Shown here piece after piece: positions 18,451 through 27,417 of a stretch of DNA of 64,000 nucleotides. Origin of the DNA: Carpediemonas membranifera (lineage: Eukaryota; Fornicata). Position numbers and translations under genes: made by a program. Within the stretch, counting starts at the first letter, position 1. The number at the start of each line of letters is the position of its first letter. Below the pieces are notes generated by a model. That model searched no databases. It was not told the DNA's origin and saw only the letters and a list, made by a program, of their open reading frames with translations. The stretch lies in the NCBI GenBank assembly GCA_019828565.1, contig JAHDYR010000008.1, positions 310,001 to 374,000 on the forward strand, read 5' to 3'.

Positions 18451-20298
18451 ATGCACCTTGTTCGATCAGCCCAAGTATGCCGAGCCTCGCAACACTGCTC
18501 GATTCTGAGCGCTGTCCGTGGCCCACACTCATTGCAACATATCTTACCGTTCGTTCCATGCGCATATCTTACTCAGTACTTCCTCATCGTGGTAATGGGC
18601 ACAGTTGCAGATGTTTTCGGAAAGATACTGGCCTTTATAACATTTAACCGCCCCAATAAGAACTATGCGTCACTGTTCTCCAACTTTGATCGCTTTTTCC
18701 ACTACCGCATCTACTTCCGTGGTGTCCACTGCTTCAATCACCCCATCCGCTCCGCCCCAGGCGCCTGGATCGACGTTGTGAAGCGTGCCTCCAAGGACCA
18801 CTTCAAGACGTGGTACTGCACTGACGAGACGTACCGTGCGCTGAACTTTGGCTCGTACAACTACCTCGGCTTTGCCTCGGGGAAGGCCAACGCTCAGAAC
18901 GAGGCCAAGGTCGTTGAATCCTTCAGCAACTTCGGCATAACGATGGCCTCGCCCCGTGCCAACTCGGGCTACAGCCACCTGCACGCCGAGCTCGAGCAGA
19001 CGATGGCGGACTTCATCCACAAGGAGGCGGCCATCATATTCGCCATGGGGTTCGCCACCAACAGCACCACGATCCCCGCCCTCGTCGGACCCGACGGCCT
19101 TATCATTTCGGACTCTCTGAACCACGCTTCGATCGTCGTCGGCGGGCGGGCGTCGGTGGGACACAAGAAGGTCTTCAGACACGACGACATGGCGCACCTG
19201 GAGAAGACTGTGCGCAACGCCATCCTCAACGGCATGCCCCGCACCCACAACCACTGGAGCAAGATCGTCATCGTCGTCGAGGGCATCTACTCTATGGAGG
19301 GCGGCATATGCAACCTCCCCGAGATTGTCCGCATCGCCAAGCAGTACGGCTGCTACCTCTACGTCGACGAGGCCCACTCCATCGGTGCCCTCGGCCACCA
19401 TGCGGGCGGTGTGTGCGACTTTTACGACGACCGCTTTGCCCTGCTCGACTGGGCCGACGCCCACCTCCTCTCCGTGCCCGGTAAGAAGGAGAAGGCCTGG
19501 ACCACGCCCTCTCTGTGGGGCAGCGTCTTCCACGGTCGCCAGCCCGACCTCGAGGACCTTCGCCAGCTCCATGACGACCACGTGAGGTTCGCCGGGACCC
19601 GCAAGGCCCTCCACGGCATGCTCGGGCCGCAGTTCTCGTTCTTCGACCAGGTGGACGTTCTCATGGGCACGTACACCAAGTCCTTTGCCTCTGTCGGCGG
19701 CTACATCGCCGGCAGCGCCGACCTCATCGACTACCTCCGCCGCGAGACGTTCGGCGCCGTCTCCGCTGAGCCCATGGCCCCCGGCTGCGTCTGCCAGATC
19801 AAGAGCGTCATCGACTCTTTCACCCCCGCCAAGGGGGCGCCCCGTGAGTCGGCCAACGGGCTCGTCCAGGTCGACCGGCTCGCCCGGAACACGCAGATCT
19901 TCCGCCGCTTCCTCTACGACCACGGCTTCCAGATCATGGGGGACCACCACTCGCCCGTCGTCCCCATGCTCTTGTACGCCCCCAACAAGATCCCTGCATT
20001 CTTCCAGGAGGCGATCAACAGAGGCATCGCTACTGTGGTCGTGGCCTACCCCGCGTGCTCCCTTATCGCGTCCCGGGTGCGGTTCTGCCTGTCCGCAGCC
20101 ATGACGGAGGAGGACATCGCATGGGCCCTGGAGCACATCGACGAGCTCGGTGACGTGTGCAGTCTCAAGTACGACCGGAAGAAGGTCAGGAAGGAGCTCA
20201 AGGCGAGGGCGAGGGCTGATGCGGAGGGTTCTCGGTTCAATGATGGGTACGACGACGAGACCGAGACGGCCCCGGTCACCGACGATGAGAGCGACTAA
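18451..20298 (+). CDS. SPTLC2/LCB2: Serine palmitoyltransferase subunit 2 (LCB2)
   Basis: 615 residues. The PLP-dependent enzyme condenses L-serine with palmitoyl-CoA, the first step of sphingolipid synthesis, at the ER. Features: an N-terminal membrane helix (AYLTQYFLIVVMGTVADVFG), the fold core (NFGSYNYLGFASG, SLNHASIVVGGRAS, VEGIYSMEGGICNLPEI, YVDEAHSIGALG) and the PLP lysine in GTYTKSFASVGGYIAG, followed by PVVPMLLYAPNKIPAFF. The ATG at 18451 is preferred over 18595 because only it includes the N-terminal membrane helix. About 70 extra residues lie between DEAHSIGALG and the PLP lysine, where the family has about 20. A partner LCB1 is not in the window. Confidence 0.93.
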   Translation: MHLVRSAQVCRASQHCSILSAVRGPHSLQHILPFVPCAYLTQYFLIVVMGTVADVFGKILAFITFNRPNKNYASLFSNFDRFFHYRIYFRGVHCFNHPIRSAPGAWIDVVKRASKDHFKTWYCTDETYRALNFGSYNYLGFASGKANAQNEAKVVESFSNFGITMASPRANSGYSHLHAELEQTMADFIHKEAAIIFAMGFATNSTTIPALVGPDGLIISDSLNHASIVVGGRASVGHKKVFRHDDMAHLEKTVRNAILNGMPRTHNHWSKIVIVVEGIYSMEGGICNLPEIVRIAKQYGCYLYVDEAHSIGALGHHAGGVCDFYDDRFALLDWADAHLLSVPGKKEKAWTTPSLWGSVFHGRQPDLEDLRQLHDDHVRFAGTRKALHGMLGPQFSFFDQVDVLMGTYTKSFASVGGYIAGSADLIDYLRRETFGAVSAEPMAPGCVCQIKSVIDSFTPAKGAPRESANGLVQVDRLARNTQIFRRFLYDHGFQIMGDHHSPVVPMLLYAPNKIPAFFQEAINRGIATVVVAYPACSLIASRVRFCLSAAMTEEDIAWALEHIDELGDVCSLKYDRKKVRKELKARARADAEGSRFNDGYDDETETAPVTDDESD

Positions 20299-20439
20299 AC
20301 TGCCATATACGGTGATGTTTGAGTGTTTATGGGTGTATGTGCCGAGCCTTTGATGCTGCCTGATGCTGGTAAATCTAGAGTCGATTCGAGTCGAGCACCC
20401 CAAATCAGGTACTTCCCTGATAGGAAAGACACAAGGAAA

Positions 20440-22138
20440 ATGGTTCAAAGACTTGAAAAGTGTGGCATCAATGCTGAGGGGCGCCCTGTCGTCTTCTGTG
20501 TGATGGACGGCGTCGGTGTCTTTAAGGAAGGTCCCGGCAACGCCTTCTGGCTCGCCAAGCCCGAGAACATCCTCAAGTTCATCAAGGAGGCCAAGCAGAA
20601 CAAGCTCTACCGCGAGATCCACGCCCACGGCGAGTATGTCGGCCTTACCGACGAGGACATGGGCAACAGCGAGGTCGGCCACAACGCCCTCGGCTCAGGC
20701 AACATCTACACGCAGGGCGCCCGCCTCGTCATCGAGTCCATGCGCGAGGGCACCTTCTGGAACACCCAGCAGTGGAAGGACATGGTCGTGGACACCATTA
20801 AGGCCGGCAAGACGGTCCACCTCTTCGGGCTTCTGTCCAGCGGTAACGTCCACTCCCACATCGACCAGCAGATCATGATCATCCAGAAGGTCGTCGACTG
20901 CGGCGGCAAGCGCATCCGCTTCCACCCCCTGCTGGACGGCCGCGACGTCGCCCCCGACTCCGGCCTCGAGTTCATCGCCCAGCTCGAGGAGGCCCTCGCC
21001 AAGGCCCGTGATGCCGGCTGCGATGCCTGCATTGCCTCTGGCGGCGGCCGCATGCACCTTGTAATGGACCGGTACAACGCCGAATGGTCCATGGTCGAGC
21101 GCGGCTTCAACCAGATTGTCCACGGTGTGGTCGACCCCGCGGACATCAAGGACGGCTACAAGGGCTACTACACCACCGCCAAGGAGGCTATCGAGGAGGG
21201 TCGCCGCCTGTTCCCGACCCTGTTGGACCAGTACGCACCTGGCTTCGTCATCGTCGACGCCGAGGGCAAGCCCGTCGGCAAGCTCGAGGAGGGCGACGTC
21301 GTCATCAACACCAACTTCAGAGGCGACCGTGCCCTCGAGATCTCTAACACGTTCGACCAGGGCGCGGAGTTCGACAAGTTCGACCGTGCGGCCCACGGCC
21401 CCTTCCCCGCAGTCAAGTACGCCGGCATGCTCCAGTACGACTCTGACCTGGGCATCCCCAAAACGTACCTCGTGCCCCCGCCGTCCATCTCTGACGTTAT
21501 GTCCGAGTACACCTGCGAGCTCGGCATCAAGTCATTCGCCATCGCCGAGACTCACAAGTACGGCCGTAAGTACCCTTTATTTACATTGTTACATAGACGT
21601 TACGTTCTTCTGGAACGGCAACAGGCTTGGCTATATCAACAAGGCCCTCGAGAAGTACGTCGAGATCCCCTCTGAGCCCAGCGACATGATCGAGGCCAAC
21701 CCCGCCATGAAGGCCAAGGAGGTCACCGACGAGCTCGTCGCCGCCATCGAAGCGGGAGAGTTCGACTACTACCGCGTGAACTACGCCAACGGCGACATGG
21801 TCGGCCACACTGGGTCCGTCCCCGCCGCCGTGGAGGCCGTCAAGACCGTCGACGAGAGCCTCGGCAGGCTGTGGGAGGCAGTGAAGGCCAAGGGCGGCAT
21901 CCTCGTCGTCACGGCCGACCACGGCAACTGCGAGGAGGTGCTCGACGGCAAGGGCAAGCCCAAGACGTCTCACACGACGAACCCCGTGCCCTTCTGGATC
22001 ATGGACGCCAAGTACGATGGCAAGTACACCGTCAACCAGGACATCGACGGTGGTCTGGCCAACTGTGCGGCGACGACCATGAACCTCCTCGGGTATGAGA
22101 AGCCAGAGGGCTACATGCAGAGCCTCATCGACTATTAA
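20440..22138 (+). CDS. gpmI: Cofactor-independent phosphoglycerate mutase (two exons)
   Basis: Interconverts 3- and 2-phosphoglycerate. Exon 1 is 20440-21565 and exon 2 is 21597-22138; together they give exactly 556 codons (555 residues), a normal iPGM length. Alkaline-phosphatase-superfamily metal sites are visible: VVFCVMDGVG (first Asp), GNSEVGHNALGSGN (catalytic Ser), HPLLDGRDVAPDSG, the Arg-containing NTNFRGDRALE, and VVTADHGNCEE near the end. Splicing restores the conserved KYGHVTFFWNGNR stretch, with the His codon made from both exons. Unspliced reading would end at 21675. This supplies the substrate for enolase ahead of pyruvate kinase and PPDK in the same window. Confidence 0.96.
21566..21596 (+). 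other. 31-base spliceosomal intron in gpmI
   Basis: GTAAGTA at the start, ACATAG at the end, AT-rich against a GC-rich gene. Its length is not a multiple of three, it contains no in-frame continuation of the family sequence, and removing it exactly restores a conserved motif and the frame. Confidence 0.93.
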
Positions 22139-22346
22139 ACGTGTTTAGGGCATGTGGGCTGAGTGTGTCATGGGTTCCTTCGTCTGACGGCCGTCCAGGC
22201 TCAATTTCTCGACCCCTCTCATACCATAGCAGCTGCGTGTATTCCGGGCTGAGGTGAGTGGAGAGGGGCATCATTTATTGACCAAACGCCCACAGACGCG
22301 TGTGAAGTCTTAACCTGCGTTTTTCTGATCATTGTCGCTTTGGCAG

Positions 22347-22778
22347 ATGTCCGGTTCTGGATCGACATTCTTCAGTAGTTCTGCTGCAGATGACTTTACA
22401 TCGCCAGTTGTGCCCAAATGGGTTGATACTGCCTTCGAGGAGGCGAAGCTGGAGGCGTGCCGTATCAAGTCGCTTGATGGCGACAAGCTTGCTGTATTCC
22501 GTCATGACAGTGAAATTATCGACATCAAGCGTCCGAGGAAGTTTAGCAAGATCCACCCCTGTGTTGGCCACTTTATCCTCTTGGACGTATCAACGATGGA
22601 ACTCGCCCACATCCTGAACGATCGCCAGACCAAGCTCCTGATGAAGAGCGAGCACTGGCCGGAGGAGTTTGCCCCTGAAGCCACTGAGGAGGAAGAGGCA
22701 GATCCATTTGAGGCGGGGAACCCCAACCAGAAGAAGTACGCCGAGGCGCACTCTGACGAGGAGGACTCGGACTTCTAA
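22347..22778 (+). CDS. EIF1AD-like: EIF1AD-like (eIF1A-domain) protein
   Basis: 143 residues with an OB-fold of the eIF1A/S1 type (ACRIKSLDGDKLAVFRHDSE, PCVGHFILLDVS), then the helix KLLMKSEHWPEEF and a long acidic tail with the pattern N-x-N-x-x-x-Y (NPNQKKYAEAHSDEEDSDF). That order, with WPE-x-F and the N-x-N-x-x-x-Y plus acidic end, matches EIF1AD, a small-subunit maturation factor, better than eIF1A itself, which has an N-terminal basic tail. The ATG at 22347 is the first in frame; a CAG directly precedes it, so a 5' UTR intron ending there is possible but unproven. Confidence 0.7.
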   Translation: MSGSGSTFFSSSAADDFTSPVVPKWVDTAFEEAKLEACRIKSLDGDKLAVFRHDSEIIDIKRPRKFSKIHPCVGHFILLDVSTMELAHILNDRQTKLLMKSEHWPEEFAPEATEEEEADPFEAGNPNQKKYAEAHSDEEDSDF

Positions 22779-22905
22779 GGACTGCCCAGTACGGCGAGTA
22801 GTACACGGTGTTGGTTGGGTAATTCTCTGGTCACTTCATTTTGTGATACATACAGTTCCGTAAATGCCATAAAGGACTCTCATTTTGAAGTGATTGTGTT
22901 TCATC

Positions 22906-23610
22906 ATGGAAATGCGAGAAGGCGCAGAAGGTGGAATGGACGTTCCGAAGGCTACAATGAGCCCACAAAAGGGATCTGGTCTACTTTCGAACCTCACTGA
23001 GGAAGAGGCTGTTTTAGCCGACATGTCCAAGGATGTTTCGGCTGACGTTCCCCCGATCAAGAAGCAAATTACCAAGAAACAGCGTACAACGCAGTCAAGA
23101 GGGCGTAGAGGACGCTCGTATTCGCCCACTCAATATAGCGCACTCGTTGCTTGCTTGCAAGCTGAGCGGTATCCGAACCGCGAGCAGCTCATCAACATCG
23201 CCAGATATGTCAGCCTCGACCTCATTCGTGTCCGCACCTGGTACCAGAACGCCCGTATCCGTGGCGTGTCGGATGCTGGCACGATCGACATCCCTGTCAC
23301 GGCTCAGGAAATCCTCAACGGCACCGCCGCCCCCGCTGGCGAGTCCAAGGACCCCAACGTCACGGTCGCCAAGAAGGACACGGCGACCCAGTGTGACCTC
23401 CTCCCCTCCTCGCTCTTCGGCCTCTACGCCACAGGTGCCCTCAACACCATCCTCATCGGCCTCGGCAAGGTCCCCAGCAGACCCGCAGGCACCCCCGAGC
23501 AGGCCCCAGTACCAGCGGTGGAGTCTGAGACGATCCCTCAGCCCGGGTTCCCTGTCCTCGACATCGAGATCCCTTACCCCGCCCCGGAGGTCGGCGGAAA
23601 CAAACTCTGA
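22906..23610 (+). CDS. Homeodomain protein
   Basis: 234 residues with one homeodomain at about residues 57-115: a basic arm (KKQRTTQSRGRRGRSYSP), helix 1 (QYSALVACLQAERYP), helix 2 (REQLINIARYVS) and recognition helix 3 (RVRTWYQNARIR, a variant of WFQNRRxK). Helix 3 keeps W, Q and N for DNA contact. The rest is low-complexity, Pro-rich and unrecognised. Likely a nuclear transcription factor; the class (TALE or non-TALE) cannot be fixed, as I see no three-residue loop insertion. Confidence 0.8.
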   Translation: MEMREGAEGGMDVPKATMSPQKGSGLLSNLTEEEAVLADMSKDVSADVPPIKKQITKKQRTTQSRGRRGRSYSPTQYSALVACLQAERYPNREQLINIARYVSLDLIRVRTWYQNARIRGVSDAGTIDIPVTAQEILNGTAAPAGESKDPNVTVAKKDTATQCDLLPSSLFGLYATGALNTILIGLGKVPSRPAGTPEQAPVPAVESETIPQPGFPVLDIEIPYPAPEVGGNKL

Positions 23611-24054
23611 CCTGTAAATATATGCTAAGTGTGTAATGGAAGGTGGGGTGTGGAGTTGGCGGCAGCCATTATTAGATTTGTGGTGGAATATGATGAAATC
23701 ATTGCTGATACAATATTGGGAAGCGAGATCATCTGAGGCAGGGGATGCGATGGGTATGGCCATGTATTTAGTGGGGACTGTCACCACATATACCGATTGA
23801 TGATCTCTTGTTCCTTGGATTCCGAAAATAGCCAGAGAATCTGCGAATCTGGAGATGCAAACAGATACCACACACCACGGCACCCTGTTACACCAGCAGC
23901 CATACTCGATCAGGCATGCTCGATCTGAGAAGCTATTTTGATCGCGGTATCAGACCATCCTTGACTGATTTACGATAAAATGATGGAATCAGGCGGATTA
24001 ACCGAACCTGCAGACTTAAAAACAGCATGCGGTGATGTTTACATCGACTAAGAC
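23611..24054. other. Intergenic region between homeodomain and START-like genes
   Basis: About 440 bases, clearly richer in A and T than the neighbours. No conserved ORF, RNA gene or repeat recognised. It should hold the promoter of the 24055 gene. Confidence 0.35.
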
Positions 24055-25044
24055 ATGATTGGCACAGTCTGGTGGTGGCCAGATGACACTCTGCGAACAC
24101 CAATCAAATATCCACTCAGTGCAATCAGGCAGGCAGACGACAGTACTTTGTCTTTCAGCAGTATGATGAACGAAAACGAAGCTATCAACAACCAAATGTC
24201 CTCTCTGAGCGTTAGCGATCATATTGCGATGAAGCTCACAGATCACCAGCGCCAACGCCTAGAAAAGCCCACAGACTCCGCCTGGAACTGGCCAGTGGAC
24301 AAACCGGACATCAAGGTGGGCTTTCAAGTGGGTCTCTCAGGGCCAGGCATCTACAGCGTCTATCTCGACTACATTATCGACAACCCCATGACAGAGGCGC
24401 TGTCCGTGTCCACAGACGTCGAGCGGTGGGCCGATTGGGTCCCTACATGCCACAAGCTCAACAACATGACGGCGGAGCTCGGTGAGAACGACTGGCACCA
24501 GGTCGGGCAGATCATCATCAAGCTGCCCCTCGTCTTCCTCCCCAAGAAGTACAAGGTCCGTGAGATCCTGCTCTCTGGCCAGTACTTCACCGACGAGACC
24601 GACAAGGACGCTCTCTTCATGACCTTCATTACCCACCCCGGCGACGACATCCCACTGCCCAAGGGCGTCCCCGCCGAGTGCCGCATGAGCATGCCCGACG
24701 GCATCAGCCGCATCTACCCCGTTGTCGACAAAGCCACGGGGCGCCATCAGACCCGCATCACGGTCTTCTGTGACCTTGACCCGAAGCTGCCCCTGCCCGA
24801 GGGCCCCATCTGGGGTGCATTCCTCTCCTGGCTCTTCAACAAGATTGTCCCGTTCGCGATGCGGGCGTTCCGTAAGCAGGCGTCCGTTGTCCATAAGAAG
24901 GGACTCGTCACCCCCCTCTCCCAGGCTCTGGTGGCGTACGCCAAGACAGGACTCAGCTTCCCATCGGCACTGCTCTTTAGGGCCGGGAACCAGGAGAGCG
25001 TGCCGGTCAGCGAGCACGGCAGCGATGATGACCTCGAATGTTAG
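24055..25044 (+). CDS. START/SRPBCC-fold lipid-binding-like protein
   Basis: 329 residues if the first ATG is used; ATGs at 24163, 24166 and 24196 are alternatives. After a low-complexity N-terminus, residues about 95-270 look like a START/SRPBCC domain: a long first strand (GIYSVYLDYIIDNPMTEA), the helix-loop DVERWADWVPTCHKL at the place where START domains have R-x-x-WD, alternating strands (HQVGQIIIKLPLVFLPKKY, QTRITVFCDLDPKLPLPEG) and a long amphipathic C-terminal helix (FNKIVPFAMRAFRKQA). Such domains carry sterols or phospholipids between membranes. The similarity is by pattern only. Confidence 0.6.
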   Translation: MIGTVWWWPDDTLRTPIKYPLSAIRQADDSTLSFSSMMNENEAINNQMSSLSVSDHIAMKLTDHQRQRLEKPTDSAWNWPVDKPDIKVGFQVGLSGPGIYSVYLDYIIDNPMTEALSVSTDVERWADWVPTCHKLNNMTAELGENDWHQVGQIIIKLPLVFLPKKYKVREILLSGQYFTDETDKDALFMTFITHPGDDIPLPKGVPAECRMSMPDGISRIYPVVDKATGRHQTRITVFCDLDPKLPLPEGPIWGAFLSWLFNKIVPFAMRAFRKQASVVHKKGLVTPLSQALVAYAKTGLSFPSALLFRAGNQESVPVSEHGSDDDLEC

Positions 25045-25443
25045 TGGCGAGAAGAGACGGGGTGAGGCAGTATTTTTTATCTTGTTTAAACTCAATTTAT
25101 TAGCAGAGAAGGTCAGCTGGAAGCTGTATGGGCGAGTTACATCGAGCAGACCCTTGCAGCGGGCAAAATCTTGATTTACGTTGTGTGTCAATGTAACTAT
25201 GTATTCCTGGAAACAAAGGTGCTTCTTGTTGACGTCAGCAATGAGTTCGTCCGCATTTGCAACATGGACGAAAGCAAAGTGGACAAAGGAGAAGAATATA
25301 CCTGTTACCTATGGTTTGCACCAGTTTGAGTCCGTTATGTAGTTGATACGACATCATTTGTAGCGAATGCAGAGAAGGCGTTCTGTGAGAGCCAAACAGA
25401 AGAGTATTGGAGTACTATCAATCTGCTTCAGGCTAATGAGGAC
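25045..25443. other. Intergenic region before the 25444 gene
   Basis: About 400 bases, AT-richer than the genes. One small ORF of about 47 codons starts near 25195 but has no features of interest. Nothing else recognised. Confidence 0.35.
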
Positions 25444-27417
25444 ATGTTTGAATTCATTCAGACGGCCATTAAGCGATTGAGCTCATTGATGCAGCTAGTC
25501 TTAGTAGTTAGCGAGTTTTCAGCCGAGTTTGCCCCGGGATCCAGCACCCAAACACTAGATGAGTGGATCTCCAAAGGTTCACCGGTCAAGGACACACTAA
25601 TTCCCCTCACCGACCGGGTTGTGGGCCATTTCATGGCTCACCGATCAATAGCAATCATCGCAGCTCCCCAGACCATACCAAACACCATCACGCTGATCGC
25701 ACAGGGAACGTTGACCATGGAACGGGTGAACGGCAGCCTCAGGAAGGGCATTGCTCCCGCCCCCGCGGCCCCCACGATGATTATCTCTTATGACCCAGCC
25801 CCAGAGTTTGCAGACGCTAACCTGCCCATCATGGCACCGGATATGGCCGACCTGGTCAAGGAAGGGGCACTTACATCATTTACATACCAACGTAGCGTGT
25901 CTATCATCGCCCCGCTGACCTACCTCGACCTGTCACACGCCAGGGTTGCTAGGTTTGTCACTACGACAGTGAAGGCGGGCGTGGTGCCGGTGGAGGTGCT
26001 CAAGGCCCTCACCACCCATCCTATGCCCTGTGCGGACGCCCTCACCCCTGTCTCCCCCGCAGTTTTAGACATCAGCAAGGAGTTCGGGACCATAGCCGAG
26101 TGTTTCGACTCCCTCGCCCGCCTCCTTCCCGGGGCGACCGGTCATGACCTCGCCTCATTCTACCAGCAGCACCAGTGCGGGCCCACTGGGACCGACGGGA
26201 TCGAATACTCCTCGGCACGGTTCGACTCGCCCCTCGCCGGGATCAGACCTCACGCCGTCCTGGCCCCGCCCGGCCCTGATGTGCCCAGCCTCACCGCCGT
26301 TCTCTCCGGGACCCGCATGCCCGTGGCCGTGGAGCACATCCCCCAGACACTCTGCCCCAGAGCAACGTCCACGTCGACATGGGCCGCAGTGGTCGGGGCA
26401 CTGGGTACTGTCACCCACCCCGCTGTGCCCATCGTGGTGAAGGCGCTGCTGGACATCGTAGCCCACGGGTCGCAGACCCCATCCCTCTACGTCGACCCCA
26501 GCGCAGCCACGGACGGCGCTGTCCTCCGAGAGAGGGTCACCCCCACGCCTCGTAGTCGGGCGGTGGAGGTGCTCATGGCCCAGTCCGCGATCCTGGCAAA
26601 TGCACAAAACTGCGGGATCGTGTCAGAGTCGACAGTACATCCCCTGTGGGACACGGAGGACGACACCGTGGACGTCGCTTGGGCGATCGGTGTGGGTCTG
26701 GCCCAGGAGCTCGAGGTCAGGAAAAAGGAACAGGCCGCTGCTAAGGCTGCCGAACGTGTGGCGACAGCCGGGATTAATGATAAGCCGCAGCCCCAAAAGG
26801 CCAAGCCCGATGCCAATAAGACACGCCCCGCGCCAGTCGAGGCCGCCCGCCCCAGTCCCGATACGGTCGCACGGGCACTGGTCGAGACGGGCCTGTGCGT
26901 GAAGGCCAGATGGAGCAGCAACTGGCGCATCACCAAGCCTGCAGGCGCCCCCATGGTATTTACAACGCTGTCTACGCCACTGTCAACGTTCTCTCAGCTC
27001 ATAGGGGCACTGGCACCCTTGTATGAACCTGCCCCCCGCCGCATCCTCGTGGTCAGCGGGAGCAAGAGGTCGAAATCATCGCTCTCGGGCATCCAGCAGT
27101 GCGCCGTCGACCTCAAGTACACATCTTCGACCGACGCCAGTAAGGACGTCGCTATTACCGTCATTGCCCCACCCGCCCTCCTCGCCGACCCGGCCCTCGC
27201 TGACAAGTACGGCGTCGTGCTCGTCACCGTGGACCTCCAGAAGAGCCGAGACGGAAGTCTGGATCTGCTTGCATCAATCAAATGCAACAATTTGATCGTT
27301 ATCGTTACTGGAATACCGATGAGGCCGGAGAAGAAGGCTGAAAAGACCGAGAGCCCTCCCAACCCCGTCCCCGCCAGCACACCCCCTCCTCGACCCCCGC
27401 CCGCAAGGTCGACGTGA
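25444..27417 (+). CDS. Large unrecognised protein, N-terminal part
   Basis: 657 codons from the ATG at 25444 (MFEFIQTAIKRLSS). It is rich in Ala, Val, Pro and Thr with many alternating hydrophobic strands (SIAIIAAPQTIPNTITLIAQ), then a charged helix (LAQELEVRKKEQAAAKAAER) and a Pro-rich end that runs into a stop at 27415. No family recognised. The next ORF takes over in another frame at 27342-27417 and has the same composition, so the two are probably one gene of about 1,118 codons split by a one-base length change in the C-rich tract at about 27381-27400, or joined by a small intron. Confidence 0.7.
   Translation: MFEFIQTAIKRLSSLMQLVLVVSEFSAEFAPGSSTQTLDEWISKGSPVKDTLIPLTDRVVGHFMAHRSIAIIAAPQTIPNTITLIAQGTLTMERVNGSLRKGIAPAPAAPTMIISYDPAPEFADANLPIMAPDMADLVKEGALTSFTYQRSVSIIAPLTYLDLSHARVARFVTTTVKAGVVPVEVLKALTTHPMPCADALTPVSPAVLDISKEFGTIAECFDSLARLLPGATGHDLASFYQQHQCGPTGTDGIEYSSARFDSPLAGIRPHAVLAPPGPDVPSLTAVLSGTRMPVAVEHIPQTLCPRATSTSTWAAVVGALGTVTHPAVPIVVKALLDIVAHGSQTPSLYVDPSAATDGAVLRERVTPTPRSRAVEVLMAQSAILANAQNCGIVSESTVHPLWDTEDDTVDVAWAIGVGLAQELEVRKKEQAAAKAAERVATAGINDKPQPQKAKPDANKTRPAPVEAARPSPDTVARALVETGLCVKARWSSNWRITKPAGAPMVFTTLSTPLSTFSQLIGALAPLYEPAPRRILVVSGSKRSKSSLSGIQQCAVDLKYTSSTDASKDVAITVIAPPALLADPALADKYGVVLVTVDLQKSRDGSLDLLASIKCNNLIVIVTGIPMRPEKKAEKTESPPNPVPASTPPPRPPPARST

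Noticed and set aside
18670-20682. 670-codon minus-strand ORF
   Set aside because: Antisense shadow of LCB2 extending into the phosphoglycerate mutase start; no family likeness and a Val/Asp/Gly-rich composition typical of such shadows.
27367-27407. 41-base intron joining the two large ORFs
   Set aside because: In phase, but GC-rich and starting GTCCCC, unlike the secure intron; a C-run length change is simpler.
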